64,000 nt of DNA, taken from positions 1 to 64,000 of the forward strand of contig JACPCS010000112.1 of assembly GCA_016184455.1 (NCBI GenBank). The letters run 5' to 3'. Below are positions 53,922 to 61,538 of the stretch, in pieces. The notes beneath the pieces were generated by a model, which was not told where the DNA came from, ran no database searches, and saw only the letters and a program-made list of their open reading frames with translations. The stretch is from Acidobacteriota bacterium (lineage in GTDB: Bacteria; Acidobacteriota; Vicinamibacteria; Vicinamibacterales; UBA2999). The stretch's first letter is position 1. Each line of letters begins with the position of its first letter. Both the position numbers and the translations under genes were made by a program.

Positions 53922-54470
53922 GTGGCGTCCGGTCTCAGGGCGGTATTTCTCGATCGAGACGGCGTTCTCAACCGCCCGGTCCTCCGGCACGGATGCCTGA
54001 TGTGTCCCGCTACGCCCAACGAGTGCGACCTCTATCCCGACGTGCACGACGCGCTGCCGGCGCTCCGGCGCGCCGGCTTCCGCCTCGTGGTCGTCACGAA
54101 TCAGCCCGAAGTCGCACGGGGCATCCAGACCAGGGCGGGTGTCGAGGCGATTCACGCGTGGCTGCGGGGTCAGGTGCCGCTCGACGAGATCCGCGTCTGC
54201 TACCACGACGACGGCGAGTGCGGCTGCCGGAAGCCCCAGCCGGGTATGCTGCTGGCCGATGCGGCGATCGATCTCGCTCGCAGCTTCATGATCGGCGACC
54301 GGTGGCGTGATATCGAGGCCGGTCGCCGCGCGGGCTGTACGACGGTCCTGGTCGATCGCGGCTACCTCGATGCGCCCCCGTGCGACCCTGACGTGACGGT
54401 GTCGTCGCTGGGGGAGGCCGCAGCCTGGATCCTGGCGCGTGCGGGCGCGACGCGCGAGCACGCGCCCTGA
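53922..54470 (+). CDS. gmhB: D-glycero-D-manno-heptose 1,7-bisphosphate phosphatase
   Basis: A 182-residue HAD-superfamily phosphatase with the GmhB layout: FLDRDGVLNRP (nucleophile Asp, about residues 9-19), VVTNQPEVARG, a Cys/His zinc loop in CYHDDGECGCRKPQPGM, and FMIGDRWRDIEAGRRAGC. It removes the 7-phosphate (or 1-phosphate class partner) of heptose bisphosphate and pairs with the kinase at 32012. Last gene of the operon; terminator 41 bp downstream. Some relatives are histidinol phosphatases, but there is no his gene here. Confidence 0.85.
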   Translation: MASGLRAVFLDRDGVLNRPVLRHGCLMCPATPNECDLYPDVHDALPALRRAGFRLVVVTNQPEVARGIQTRAGVEAIHAWLRGQVPLDEIRVCYHDDGECGCRKPQPGMLLADAAIDLARSFMIGDRWRDIEAGRRAGCTTVLVDRGYLDAPPCDPDVTVSSLGEAAAWILARAGATREHAP

Positions 54471-54510
54471 GCGGCAGGCGAGAGCAAAAGACGATTCAAG
54501 CCGACGTATG

Positions 54511-54538
54511 AACCCCAGGCAGTGTCCTGGGGTTTTTT
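54511..54538 (+). terminator. Strong terminator closing the polysaccharide operon
   Basis: AACCCCAGG pairs with CCTGGGGTT across a 6-base loop and is followed by TTTTTT within the tract (54533-54538). Located 41 bp after the gmhB stop. Clear intrinsic terminator. Confidence 0.93.
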
Positions 54539-54543
54539 GTTGC

Positions 54544-54771
54544 TCAGCCCGGGCAGCTACTGACGTACGCGTTCGTTCGCTCGACATAGTACGGGATGTC
54601 GCGTGCGGCCGCCTGGACCGCGTCAAACACCTTCGCGGCATCCAGGTCGTTGTACTCCGCGAGATCGAGGTCGCTGTCGGGCCGGGCGTGTCCGGAGACC
54701 GTCGAACCGAACTGCAGCAGCAAACGTATCCCATGCTCTTGCGCGACAGATCTGACCTGTTCCGGATCCAC
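54544..54771 (-). CDS. Truncated or chimeric nucleotidyltransferase (MNT-like) remnant
   Basis: A 75-residue frame. The N-terminal half is a minimal nucleotidyltransferase: FGSTVSGHARPDSDLDLA contains GS followed by D-x-D. The C-terminal half (AEYNDLDAAKVFDAVQAAARD) does not continue the MNT fold, which normally runs past 90 residues, and looks like the end of a HEPN-type partner. This may be a deletion fusion of an MNT-HEPN toxin-antitoxin pair. Activity is doubtful. Confidence 0.5.
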   Translation of the reverse strand: MDPEQVRSVAQEHGIRLLLQFGSTVSGHARPDSDLDLAEYNDLDAAKVFDAVQAAARDIPYYVERTNAYVSSCPG

Positions 54772-54819
54772 GCCTGGATGATCGCATCTGAGGCCCGAGG
54801 CCTGGGCCCCTGAGGCCTG

Positions 54820-55482
54820 CTACTGCAGACGCAGGCCGATGTCGTCGCCGCCGGCCACGGCAACCGTGATCGACTGGCTGTAGGCGGTTTCGATAGTGCC
54901 GTTGGGGCCGGCTGTAATCGCCCAGACTGCGTTCTTGGTGCCGCCGCCGGCGGCCTGGGTCCCCTGGGTCGTGTCGAGCAGCCCGACGTTCACCATGTAG
55001 CGGTTGTTCCACGGGTCAGGGTTGATCACGTTCGACACGTACGGGCCGTTCCAGCCGAACGCCGAGGTCGACGTTCTCATCGTATACGCCGGCGCATTGG
55101 TCACGAGCTGGTCTTCGAGCCCGTCGCTCGTGCCCGTCGTCCACAGGTTCGGCGCCGCCACGGCCGGAATGTTGCCGGGACCGACGAGCAGGTCGACCTT
55201 GTTGGCACTGGTCCCCGGCCCGCCGTTGTTCGAGGCGCTCCACTGTGGAAAGAACCCGTTGTCACGATAGAACTGAATGATCGCCGCGCCGATCGTCTGC
55301 GTATCGGTGCGCGCACGCGCGACACGCGAGTCGTTGATGAAATTGATGATCGACGGCGTGAGCACGAGCGCGAGCGTGACGATGACAGCGAGGACGACCG
55401 TCAGCTCGATCAGCGTGAAGCCACCACGGCCACGCTCGCGTCGCGCGTCACGTGGCGTCGACAAGCTGAGCAACGCCACCAT
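54820..55482 (-). CDS. Pseudopilin 1 of the tandem array (GspG-like)
   Basis: A 220-residue prepilin-like protein: leader ending RERGRGG, cleavage before FTLIELTVV (Glu5), hydrophobic helix, then a GspG-like domain with FGWNGPYVSNV, PDPWNNRYMVNV, AITAGPNGTIETAY and a terminal GGDDIGLRLQ resembling the calcium-binding end of GspG. Start ATG 55482 is used because it gives the same length as pseudopilin 2; upstream starts exist in frame. Last gene of the array by transcription. Confidence 0.85.
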   Translation of the reverse strand: MVALLSLSTPRDARRERGRGGFTLIELTVVLAVIVTLALVLTPSIINFINDSRVARARTDTQTIGAAIIQFYRDNGFFPQWSASNNGGPGTSANKVDLLVGPGNIPAVAAPNLWTTGTSDGLEDQLVTNAPAYTMRTSTSAFGWNGPYVSNVINPDPWNNRYMVNVGLLDTTQGTQAAGGGTKNAVWAITAGPNGTIETAYSQSITVAVAGGDDIGLRLQ

Positions 55483-56080
55483 CCTACGCGTGCCGGGATC
55501 CGAGTTCAAGAAGCCTCTCGGCATCGCCGCCGGCTCTCGCGTCTTCGATGGCGCGAACGTCAACTCCGATGGCGCGGTTCGCGCGAGTTGGCGCCTCATG
55601 ATCAGTTTGACTGACTGTTGCTCACTCGAGCTCGGTATCTCGACTTCGCCAGCCGCCCGGCGCGCCGGCTCCGTTCGGTCGCAGCGCTGGTGCGGGCCTC
55701 AGCGTCTTGAGCTTGGGTCACGAGTTCGTCCCTTGCTCGAGCAGTTTGCGATGCTCCCATCACGCCCAAAGCCAATTTCCGTGCCGCAAAAATCGTTCCG
55801 CGAAAGCGAGCCGCGGAGAACCCGCGAGAGGAAAACGCTGCGAAATGTCTGATTGGAAGGCTGCTTATGAGGAGTCTTGGCCGCCGGTTCACGTGTGACC
55901 CACTGAAAATGAAGGGAGCAACGCCACACGTAGTGAAGGGGCCGCGCCGATGCCGCCCGGTAACGCATTGGCTAACCGCTAATAGCTCAGCAGCTTAGTG
56001 TGGGCTCCACGATGTGTTGGCCCAAAGCCGGAAATCTACCCGTTCTGTAGGACCTCGGTCGGCGCCACATCGCCCTGGTG
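55483..56080. other. Non-coding gap between pseudopilins 1 and 2
   Basis: 598 bp with no gene I can support. It holds an imperfect inverted repeat (TTCACGTGTG at 55888-55897 against CACACGTAGTGAA at 55925-55937) and a GTGACCCACTGAAAATGA word that recalls insertion-sequence ends, but no transposase. Possibly a decayed pseudopilin or insertion. Confidence 0.5.
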
Positions 56081-56743
56081 CTACTGCACCCGCACCGCGA
56101 TGTCGTCGCCGCCGAGGACCGCGGCTGTGATCGCCTGCTGGTAGGCGGTCTCAATCTGGCCGTTCGGACCGGACGACAGCACCCAGACCGCGTTCTTGGT
56201 GGCGCCGCTGCCATCTTTCGTGCCTTGAGTCACGTCGATCAACCCGACGTTCACCGCATACCGGTTGTTCCAGGCGTCGGCGCCGATGTCGGTGGACACG
56301 TACGGGCCGTTCCAGCCAAAGTTCGCGGTGGCCGTCCGCATGGTGTAGTTCGGCGCGTTGTTGACGAGCTGATCCTCGAGCGGGTCGCTCATCCCAGTCG
56401 TCCACGTGTTGGGGCTCGCCACGACCGGGACGTTTCCTTCACTGACCAACAGATCGACCTTGTTCTGTGCCGTGCCTGGCCCACCGTTGCTGGCCAGCGA
56501 CCACTGAGGGAAGAACCCGTTGTCCTTGTAGAACTGGACGATGGCGGCGGCGACCGTCTGCGTGTCGCTTCTCGTCCGCGCCACGCGCGAATCGGTGATG
56601 AAGTTCGTGATCGAGGGCGTCAAGATGAGCGCCAGCGTCACGATGACGGCGAGGACCACGGTGAGCTCGATGAGCGTGAACCCGCGACTGTCGACCCGTC
56701 TGCAGGCTCGCTCCCGCCGAGGCTCCCCGGTCATGCACGGCAT
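56081..56743 (-). CDS. Pseudopilin 2 of the tandem array (GspG-like)
   Basis: A 220-residue paralogue of pseudopilin 1: leader ending RRVDSRG, then FTLIELTVVLAVIV. The body carries FGWNGPYVST, ADAWNNRYAVNV, VLSSGPNGQIETAY and a final GGDDIAVRVQ. ATG 56743 is selected because GGAG lies seven bases upstream. The pair 1/2 forms its own subgroup with F at mature position 1, unlike the M/V/I of the others. Confidence 0.86.
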   Translation of the reverse strand: MPCMTGEPRRERACRRVDSRGFTLIELTVVLAVIVTLALILTPSITNFITDSRVARTRSDTQTVAAAIVQFYKDNGFFPQWSLASNGGPGTAQNKVDLLVSEGNVPVVASPNTWTTGMSDPLEDQLVNNAPNYTMRTATANFGWNGPYVSTDIGADAWNNRYAVNVGLIDVTQGTKDGSGATKNAVWVLSSGPNGQIETAYQQAITAAVLGGDDIAVRVQ

Positions 56744-56851
56744 CTGCGGTCTCCAGTCCAAGAACCTAAAGGGGGAACACTCGTCGAATCCGGTCGTCGC
56801 GCAAGCCCCGGGGCAGGAGGACTGCCGGGGCGCTCGCGCTCGAGGTCGCCC

Positions 56852-57637
56852 TTACCTGCCGAAGCCGGAGATCACAGACACGATGTCGTCATTGCCAACG
56901 CTGCTGCCCGTGGCGAATGACGTGCCCTTTAGCGTGGTCGCCTCGAAGTCGACCTCAATCACGTTGTTGCGGCCCCCTGAGATCACGAACGTGTCGAACG
57001 ACCAGCCGGTCCCGGCCCGGCCCTCACCCGCAGTGGTCGCGTCACTGGCGGCGCCGAGATACACGGAGTTGACCATGTACCGGTAGCCCCACGGGTCGGG
57101 CTTGATGATCCCGCTGAGGTATGCCCCCCGCCACCCGTGCCCAAACGCGCCGAGCGAGTTCGGCACCGCGGGATCGACGGTGTCCATGGCGGTTGTCGGG
57201 GCGACGTAGGTGGCGTCGTTGCTCACGAGCTGGTCGTACATCGACGCTGTGTTTACAGAGGCCGCGGCAAGGTCAGTCGCCCAGCCCACGGCGCCCGTCA
57301 TGTTGGCGGTGTTCGTTGTGGCCGTGTTGACGTTCGCGCCGGCCGTGGCTTCCATCCCGTTGCCGATGAGGAGGTCGACGCGATTGGCTTTCTTGAAACG
57401 GTCCGCCAGCGTGGCATCACCGTCGACCAGCAGGAACGGATCGCCCGTATCCCGGAGCAGGCGCGCGATCGCCGTGCCAATCGCCTCCACGTCCTCCTTC
57501 GCCGCCGCGTCTCGCGCATCGTCCACGTACTGGTTGATTGTAGGCGCGAGGACCCCGGTCAGCACGGCGAGGACCATCAGGATGATGGTGGCCTCGACGA
57601 GCGACATGCCCTTCTGCCCCGAAAAGTCGACCTTCAT
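56852..57637 (-). CDS. Pseudopilin 3 of the tandem array
   Basis: A 261-residue prepilin-like protein with leader MKVDFSGQKG and mature start MSLVEATIILMVLAVL (Glu5). A long Ala-rich region (about 70-150) precedes a conserved tail shared with pseudopilins 4 and 5: SLGAFGHGWRGAYLSGI, PDPWGYRYMVNSVYLGAA, GWSFDTFVIS and VGNDDIVSVISGFGR. GGAGGAG precedes the ATG. It is separated from pseudopilin 4 by a toxin-antitoxin pair. Confidence 0.87.
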   Translation of the reverse strand: MKVDFSGQKGMSLVEATIILMVLAVLTGVLAPTINQYVDDARDAAAKEDVEAIGTAIARLLRDTGDPFLLVDGDATLADRFKKANRVDLLIGNGMEATAGANVNTATTNTANMTGAVGWATDLAAASVNTASMYDQLVSNDATYVAPTTAMDTVDPAVPNSLGAFGHGWRGAYLSGIIKPDPWGYRYMVNSVYLGAASDATTAGEGRAGTGWSFDTFVISGGRNNVIEVDFEATTLKGTSFATGSSVGNDDIVSVISGFGR

Positions 57638-57804
57638 CATCTCCTCCACAAAACGGCTGCGCGCCTCCAGGAATCCCGGCAGGGGCTCCAGGAACTCGCT
57701 GCGTCGAGATCGGTCCACGTGCTCGGTCTGTGGGTACCTGTGTTCCGAGTGATACGGAACCCTGGCCGTCCAAGAGCAACTGCCATGCCCGCTGAGGTCT
57801 ATCT

Positions 57805-57819
57805 AATAAGTAACTTATT
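57805..57819 (-). promoter_or_regulatory. AT-rich 15-bp palindrome upstream of pseudopilin 3
   Basis: AATAAGTAACTTATT is a perfect palindrome around one central base, unusual in this GC-rich sequence, and lies about 170 bp upstream of the pseudopilin 3 ATG. With the adjacent TTGACA it is a candidate regulator-binding promoter. Confidence 0.45.
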
Positions 57820-58203
57820 GTCAATTACTTACAAGGAGTCTATCAACCCAGGGCCGGCAAGAGGCTTCAATCGGCGGGGACCTCGATGCTGTATGACCTA
57901 CACAAAATGATGAGATATGGGCAGACAATGACTCGGGGCTGTTAACTGGCTGGTCCGATTGTTGGGGGCGCCGCCGGCGGGACGATGCGACAAATCGTCT
58001 GACCTCGCTTAGGAAAACCCCCGACAGAAAATGGGGCGTGTGAGATCGCTCAGACCTCTCGTCACGCCGGAGACAGTTGAAGTCACGAGACGGCATGGCG
58101 CGGGCAGGGCGACGGGCGACGTCCTGTGCGTCGTGACCGGTCCGATGCGGTGGGGAGCCGGATGTCGCATCCGTCACGTCCGTTGATTCCCGCGAGCTGT
58201 TGC

Positions 58204-58216
58204 ACTACGCTGTAGT
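58204..58216 (+). promoter_or_regulatory. Operator-like inverted repeat at the toxin-antitoxin start
   Basis: ACTAC-GCT-GTAGT is a perfect inverted repeat ending two bases before the antitoxin ATG. Type II antitoxins normally repress their own operon through such sites. Confidence 0.55.
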
Positions 58217-58218
58217 AC

Positions 58219-58512
58219 ATGGCCCGAAAGACGGAGGTGTACACGTGGCGGCTTTCGTCTGTGACGAAAGCCAGCCTCGAAGAGGCGGCGCGGGACACAA
58301 ATCGAAGCGTGGCCCAACTATTGGACGAGATCGTCGCTGAACGTCTCGATGCCCCTGGCCGCGCGAGCGAGTCGGACATGGACAATCAGCGCCGCCTCCA
58401 CGCTCGGGCAGCGCGCTTGCTCGGGTGCATTTCCGGCGGTGGCGCCCGGAGCGAACGAATCCGTCAGCTCGTCAGGGCACGACTGAAGCGACGGCGCGCC
58501 CATGCACGTTAG
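58219..58512 (+). CDS. VapB-like antitoxin
   Basis: A 97-residue basic protein with a ribbon-helix-helix-like start (KTEVYTWRLSSVTKASLEEA, then NRSVAQLLDEIVAERLD) that would bind DNA and dimerise. The C-terminal half (ARSERIRQLVRARLKRRRAH) may bind the toxin. It overlaps the PIN toxin gene by 11 bp, as in type II pairs. Both lie on the plus strand, opposite to the flanking pseudopilins. Confidence 0.75.
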   Translation: MARKTEVYTWRLSSVTKASLEEAARDTNRSVAQLLDEIVAERLDAPGRASESDMDNQRRLHARAARLLGCISGGGARSERIRQLVRARLKRRRAHAR

Positions 58513-58921
58513 GGCGCTCGCCGACACTGGGGCCCTCTTGGCGTGCCTTGATCGCCGCGATCCGTGGCATGAACGGTGCTGCGAGGCCTTCGGGCAGCTC
58601 CGGTTACCGCTGCCGACATCGAGTGCCGTACTGACCGAGCTCTTTCATCTGCTCGGCGATAACCCGCGCGACGTGGAGCTCGCCTGGGCTTTCGTCCGCT
58701 CGGGGGCTGTGACGGTCCTTCCAATTTCGGACCGGGATCTACCTGACATCGAGACCCTCATGCGCAAGTATCACGACCGTCCGATGGATTTCGCGGACGC
58801 CACGCTCGTGCACCTGGCGCAGCGCGAATCGCTCTCCACTGTCTTCACAATCGACCACGACGACTTCGAGACCTACCGCCTCGGCGGACGCAAACGGTTA
58901 CGCATCCTGCCGCCCAGGTAA
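58502..58921 (+). CDS. PIN-domain ribonuclease toxin (VapC-like)
   Basis: A 139-residue PIN domain with a complete acidic set: Asp in ALADTGALLACLD, Glu in SAVLTELFHLLG, Asp in MDFADATLVH and the TIDHDDFETYRL end. Such toxins cleave RNA and are held by the cognate antitoxin encoded upstream. Starts at ATG 58502 inside the antitoxin gene. No sign of damage, in contrast to the PIN pseudogene at 3626. Confidence 0.86.
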   Translation: MHVRALADTGALLACLDRRDPWHERCCEAFGQLRLPLPTSSAVLTELFHLLGDNPRDVELAWAFVRSGAVTVLPISDRDLPDIETLMRKYHDRPMDFADATLVHLAQRESLSTVFTIDHDDFETYRLGGRKRLRILPPR

Positions 58922-58940
58922 CGGGCTTTCACGGCACCAT

Positions 58941-59744
58941 TTACTTTCCGAACCCGGAGATGACGTAGATCAGATCGTCGTTACCCACGCTGCCGCCCGT
59001 CGCCAGCGAGGTGCCCTTGAGGTTCGTCGATTCGAAGTCGGTTTCGGCGGTGTTGTTGCGGCCGGCAGACACAACGAACGTATCGAACGACCATCCGGTT
59101 CCCGCCCGGCCTTCACCCGAGGTCGTCGCGTCAGTCGCGGCACCGAGGTATACCGAATTCACCATGTACCGGTAGCCCCAGGGATCGGGCCCCGGGATAC
59201 CGTTCACATACGCGCCGCGCCAGCCGTGTCCGAACGCACCGAGTGACTGCGGGACGGAAGGATCCGCCGTGTCGAGCGCGTCGGCTGGATGCCGGTAGCC
59301 ATCATCGGCATCGCTCAGCCCCTCGTTCATCACGAGATGGTCGTACATCGATGCGATGGTGTTGCCGTTGAGATCGCTGGACCAGCCGAGCGGCAAAGAC
59401 GAGCCAACGATGTTCGATGTGTTCGTCGTGGCGGTGTTGACGTTCGCGCCTGCCGTCGGTTTGTTGCCATTGCTCAGCAGCAGGTCCACGCGGAACGGCT
59501 TCGTGAATTGGTTTCCCGCACCACTCTTCACAACGAGCAGAAACGGATTGCCGGTATCCCTTAGGAGGCGTGCGATAGCGACGCCGATGGCCTCAACGTC
59601 CTCCTTCGCCTTGGCCTCCCGCGCATCGTCGACGTACTGATTGATCGCTGGCGCGAGCACCGCTGTCAGCAGGGCAAGCACCATCAGGATGATCGTCGCC
59701 TCGACGAGCGACATGCCGCGGTCGCTGGGTCCGGAGATGTGCAT
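58941..59744 (-). CDS. Pseudopilin 4 of the tandem array
   Basis: A 267-residue prepilin-like protein, leader MHISGPSDRG, mature MSLVEATIILMVLALL. The tail matches pseudopilins 3 and 5 closely (SLGAFGHGWRGAYVNGI, PDPWGYRYMVNSVYLGAA, VSAGRNNTAETDFEST, VGNDDLIYVISGFGK), while the Ala/Asn-rich middle differs. It starts 3 bp after the pseudopilin 5 stop, so these genes are co-transcribed. Confidence 0.88.
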   Translation of the reverse strand: MHISGPSDRGMSLVEATIILMVLALLTAVLAPAINQYVDDAREAKAKEDVEAIGVAIARLLRDTGNPFLLVVKSGAGNQFTKPFRVDLLLSNGNKPTAGANVNTATTNTSNIVGSSLPLGWSSDLNGNTIASMYDHLVMNEGLSDADDGYRHPADALDTADPSVPQSLGAFGHGWRGAYVNGIPGPDPWGYRYMVNSVYLGAATDATTSGEGRAGTGWSFDTFVVSAGRNNTAETDFESTNLKGTSLATGGSVGNDDLIYVISGFGK

Positions 59745-59747
59745 GCG

Positions 59748-60650
59748 CTACTTTCCGAACCCGGAGATGACGTACAGCAGGTCGTCGTTGCCCACGCTGC
59801 CGCCCGTCGCGAGCGAGGTACCTTTGAGATTCGTCGATTCGAAGTCGGTTTCCACGGTGTTGTTGCGGCCGGCGGACACGACAAACGTGTCGAAGGACCA
59901 CCCGGTGCCCGCGCGGCCTTCGCCCGAGGTCGTGGCATCGCGCGCCGCACCGAGGTACACGGAATTGACCATGTAGCGATAGCCCCACGGGTCCGGTTCG
60001 ACGATTCCACTCAGGTACGCGCCGCGCCACCCGTGGCCGAACGCGCCAAGTGAGTTCGGCACGGCAGGGTCGATGGAAGTGCTTGGCACTAGGTTGGTGG
60101 TCTGCCCAGGGTGCACATACAGCTCGTTGTTCCCTTGCTCGAAAGGACGGTTTTGGACAAAGGTGCCGTACATTGACGCCACGTTTGCGTTGAGCGACGG
60201 AGCCGCCAAATCGCTTGACCAGCCGACGGCCGCGTGCATGTTCGAGGTGTTCGTCACCGCCGTGTTGATGTTTGCGCCGGCGATTGGCTTGTTGCCATCG
60301 CCGACGAGCAGATCCGCCCGCGACGACTTTTCGCAGGTGGTGTTCCCCGCGTAAACCAAGCAGGGCATCCCGGCATCCCTCAGGAGCCGGGCGACCGCTG
60401 TGCCGATCGCTTCGACATCCTCCTTCGCCTTCGCCTCCCGGGCATCGTCCACGTACTGGTTGACGGCCGGCGCGAGCACCGCCGTCAGCACGGCGAGCAC
60501 CATCAGGATGATGGTCGCCTCGACGAGGGACATGCCCTCGCGTTTCCGGAGCTGCGCCTTTATGTGTGTCGGGAGAAACCAGACCACCGTGGCAACCTGT
60601 AGTGACCACGGCTCAGCAACTTTCGATCCCGGATGGGACCGCGGACCCAT
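59748..60650 (-). CDS. Pseudopilin 5 of the tandem array
   Basis: A 300-residue prepilin-like protein. The processing site is LRKREG before MSLVEATIILMVLAVL. The leader would be about 39 residues from ATG 60650, longer than usual, so an internal GTG near 60587 may be the true start. Body as in pseudopilins 3 and 4, ending VGNDDLLYVISGFGK. The extra Cys in PCLVYAGNTTCEKS could form a disulphide. Confidence 0.84.
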   Translation of the reverse strand: MGPRSHPGSKVAEPWSLQVATVVWFLPTHIKAQLRKREGMSLVEATIILMVLAVLTAVLAPAVNQYVDDAREAKAKEDVEAIGTAVARLLRDAGMPCLVYAGNTTCEKSSRADLLVGDGNKPIAGANINTAVTNTSNMHAAVGWSSDLAAPSLNANVASMYGTFVQNRPFEQGNNELYVHPGQTTNLVPSTSIDPAVPNSLGAFGHGWRGAYLSGIVEPDPWGYRYMVNSVYLGAARDATTSGEGRAGTGWSFDTFVVSAGRNNTVETDFESTNLKGTSLATGGSVGNDDLLYVISGFGK

Positions 60651-60761
60651 CAAGTCGTTTTCAATCAGCCGCTTGCGAGGGTCGATCCGCTTCGGGCCAC
60701 TCGGGGGAATGCTACAAAGTGCGGGGTGTGGGCCGCGCCGGGACCCACAGAGAATGCAGAA

Positions 60762-61538
60762 CTATCGGGTCCCCCCAGACACGAGCGCATGGATGTCGTC
60801 GAAACTGTCGGTGGCGAGCGTCGGCGTCGTCGCCGCAAACGCGGTGTCGACGCGGGCATTCGGACCCGCAGACAGGACCACCACGTCGTTCTCGCTCGGG
60901 CTGCTCCCGGATGGGTGCCCGAGGAACTCGACGTTTGCCATGTACCGATAGCCCCACGGATCGGGGCCGACGATGGGCGTCAGGTACGCGCCGCGCCAGT
61001 AGAACTCGCTGTTCCCCTCGTCGCCCCCGTCCGGGTCGAACTGGGCGGCCACGTTCATCTCGGCTGCGCTCCGGTACGCCGGTTGGTTGGCCACGAGCTG
61101 GTCGTAGAACGACCACACGTCGGCGCTGGCCCCGGGCGTATCGAGCGTGTCGTCCCAATCCGTGTTGCCAGGCGCGCGGTCGACTGAGGTCTCAATCGTC
61201 GGAATCATCCCGTTGCCGACCAGCAGGTTGACGCGATTGGTGGAGCCACGGGAGGGCGGGTCGGTCGTCGTCGTGCCGTTGCCGTCGCGCAGGAAGAACG
61301 TTTCGCCGATATCGGTCAGCATCCGGCTCATCGCCGCCGCCAGCACGGCGACATCCTCTTGTGCGCGGGCCTGACGCGACGCGTCGATGTAATCGCGGAT
61401 GGACGGCGCCAGCACGGCCGTCAGCGCGGAGATCACGGCGAGCACGACGGTCGCTTCGACGAGCGACATGCCGCCCTCCGTACGGAACTCTCTAAGCCCA
61501 ACGCCCAACGCCCAAAGCCGAGAGTCCTTACTTCGCAT
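60762..61538 (-). CDS. Pseudopilin 6 of the tandem array
   Basis: A 258-residue prepilin-like protein, leader ending FRTEGG, mature MSLVEATVVLAVISAL. The body has YWRGAYLTPI, PDPWGYRYMANVEFLG, VVLSAGPNARVDTAF and a terminal DSFDDIHALVSGG. The leader-coding DNA contains a TTGGGCG-type repeat (about 61498-61516), giving LWALGVGLR. Overlaps the stop of pseudopilin 7 by 11 bp. Confidence 0.86.
   Translation of the reverse strand: MRSKDSRLWALGVGLREFRTEGGMSLVEATVVLAVISALTAVLAPSIRDYIDASRQARAQEDVAVLAAAMSRMLTDIGETFFLRDGNGTTTTDPPSRGSTNRVNLLVGNGMIPTIETSVDRAPGNTDWDDTLDTPGASADVWSFYDQLVANQPAYRSAAEMNVAAQFDPDGGDEGNSEFYWRGAYLTPIVGPDPWGYRYMANVEFLGHPSGSSPSENDVVVLSAGPNARVDTAFAATTPTLATDSFDDIHALVSGGTR

Larger units (their letters stand above)
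57638..58218. other. Gap carrying likely promoters of pseudopilins 3-1 and the toxin-antitoxin pair
   Basis: 581 bp without a gene. AT-rich part: a 15-bp palindrome AATAAGT-A-ACTTATT (57805-57819), with TTGACA just upstream on the minus strand (57824-57819), a candidate -35 box towards pseudopilin 3. GC-rich part: a perfect hairpin CGGATG-TCG-CATCCG (58159-58173) and the operator-like repeat at 58204-58216. Confidence 0.5.

Noticed and set aside
55883..55937. Insertion-sequence inverted repeat (IS21-like end)
   Set aside because: A word resembling IS21 ends is present, but no transposase, no partner end and no target duplication could be seen.
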